DNA of 33,327 nt from Candidatus Roizmanbacteria bacterium RIFCSPLOWO2_01_FULL_40_13 (GTDB lineage: Bacteria > Patescibacteriota > Microgenomatia > UBA1406 > GWC2-37-13). The stretch spans positions 1 to 33,327 of the forward strand of contig MGAN01000020.1 of assembly GCA_001789745.1 (NCBI GenBank), read 5' to 3'. The translations under genes were made by a program, and so were the position numbers. How positions within the stretch are numbered: the stretch's first letter is position 1; the number at the start of each line of letters is the position of its first letter. Of the stretch, positions 32,951 to 33,327 are shown one piece after another. The notes below the pieces were generated by a model that searched no databases, was not told the origin of the DNA, and saw only the letters and a program-made list of their open reading frames with translations.

Positions 32951-33327
32951 ATGTTTAACCTACTATCCTCTTTTAAACCGACCGGAGACCAGCCGCAAGC
33001 GATTGAAAAATTAGTCCAAGGATTCAAATCCGGAGCAAAAAATCAGGTGCTTCTGGGTGTGACCGGGTCGGGTAAAACCTTTACCATGGCCAATGTCATC
33101 CAAAATTTGCAGCTGCCTGCCTTAATCATCTCCCATAATAAGACTCTTGCCGGTCAGCTCTACCAGGAAATGAGAGATTTTTTTCCCAAAAACGCGGTTT
33201 CGTACTTTGTCTCCTATTACGATTTTTACCAGCCGGAAGCCTATCTCCCCGCGACCGACACCTATATCGAGAAGGAAGCGGAAATCAACGAGCTTATCGA
33301 CAAATTAAGGCTGGCCGCCACAACCAA
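32951..33327 (+). CDS. uvrB: Excinuclease ABC subunit B (5' part, cut by window end)
   Basis: DNA-damage-loading helicase of nucleotide excision repair. 125 complete codons are visible. [20 protein letters not shown] is the UvrB N-terminus. Walker A GVTGSGKT spans 36-43. [15 protein letters not shown] is motif Ia. The beta-hairpin that locks DNA begins [20 protein letters not shown] (88-107), followed by [13 protein letters not shown]. The frame is open at the end of the window. Confidence 0.96.
   Translation, partial: MFNLLSSFKPTGDQPQAIEKLVQGFKSGAKNQVLLGVTGSGKTFTMANVIQNLQLPALIISHNKTLAGQLYQEMRDFFPKNAVSYFVSYYDFYQPEAYLPATDTYIEKEAEINELIDKLRLAATT

Overview
This AT-rich window most likely comes from a Candidate Phyla Radiation (Patescibacteria) genome, probably the Microgenomates side. 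That placement is an inference. It rests on compact gene packing, a ThrS without its TGS domain, a PheT without its tRNA-binding OB domain, a PheS with a four-cysteine insert, few Shine-Dalgarno sites with many start codons just downstream of a -10 box, many short palindromic repeats, a 23S rRNA gene with no 16S or 5S gene beside it, and TGA used as an ordinary stop (so not the code-25 Gracilibacteria/Absconditabacteria lineages).

Layout. 1-6529 (+): tRNA-Val(GAC), a small coiled-coil gene broken by an in-frame TAA, then thrS-infC-rpmI-rplT, a dispersed repeat, and pheS-pheT. 6537-9080 (-): a class A penicillin-binding protein. 9114-12410 (+): a tiny membrane protein, recG, and a PfkB-family sugar/nucleoside kinase. 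12449-14635 (-): gpmI and ruvC. 14697-18304: two structured repeats, one nested in a different repeat, followed by a (-) strand tRNA-Ala(TGC)-23S rRNA unit with a long processing stem. 18659-20009 (-): rplS-yraN-MscS-like membrane protein, divergent from pyrG (20074-21741, +) across a bidirectional promoter that shares one -35 box. 21831-25478 (-): ppsA then eno. 25483-26144 is repeat-rich and has no convincing gene. 26151-27296 (+): malic enzyme. 27553-31278 (-): a family 2 glycosyltransferase, an HhH-GPD DNA glycosylase, and a 592-residue protein of unknown function. 31322-32803 (+): a tRNA-Glu locus broken and rebuilt around a decayed GIY-YIG ORF, a DedA membrane protein, and a small unknown gene. 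The window ends inside uvrB.

The genes are mostly housekeeping: translation (ThrRS, PheRS, IF3, L35, L20, L19, tRNAs, 23S), lower glycolysis and the PEP/pyruvate/malate node (GpmI, Eno, PEP synthase, malic enzyme), CTP synthesis, DNA repair and recombination (RecG, RuvC, UvrB, HhH glycosylase), and cell envelope (PBP1, GT2, DedA, MscS-like).

The least ordinary content is non-coding. (a) A dispersed two-hairpin element occurs in six copies, all in the same orientation; one copy has landed inside another repeat type. (b) The tRNA-Glu gene has a duplicated 5' half that stops inside the anticodon and joins directly to a GIY-YIG ORF, and the intact tRNA ends one base before the dedA start codon. 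(c) Many promoters are placed so that transcripts would be leaderless. (d) A short GC-rich palindrome recurs inside the 23S rRNA gene. All calls come from reading the sequence; no database search was run.
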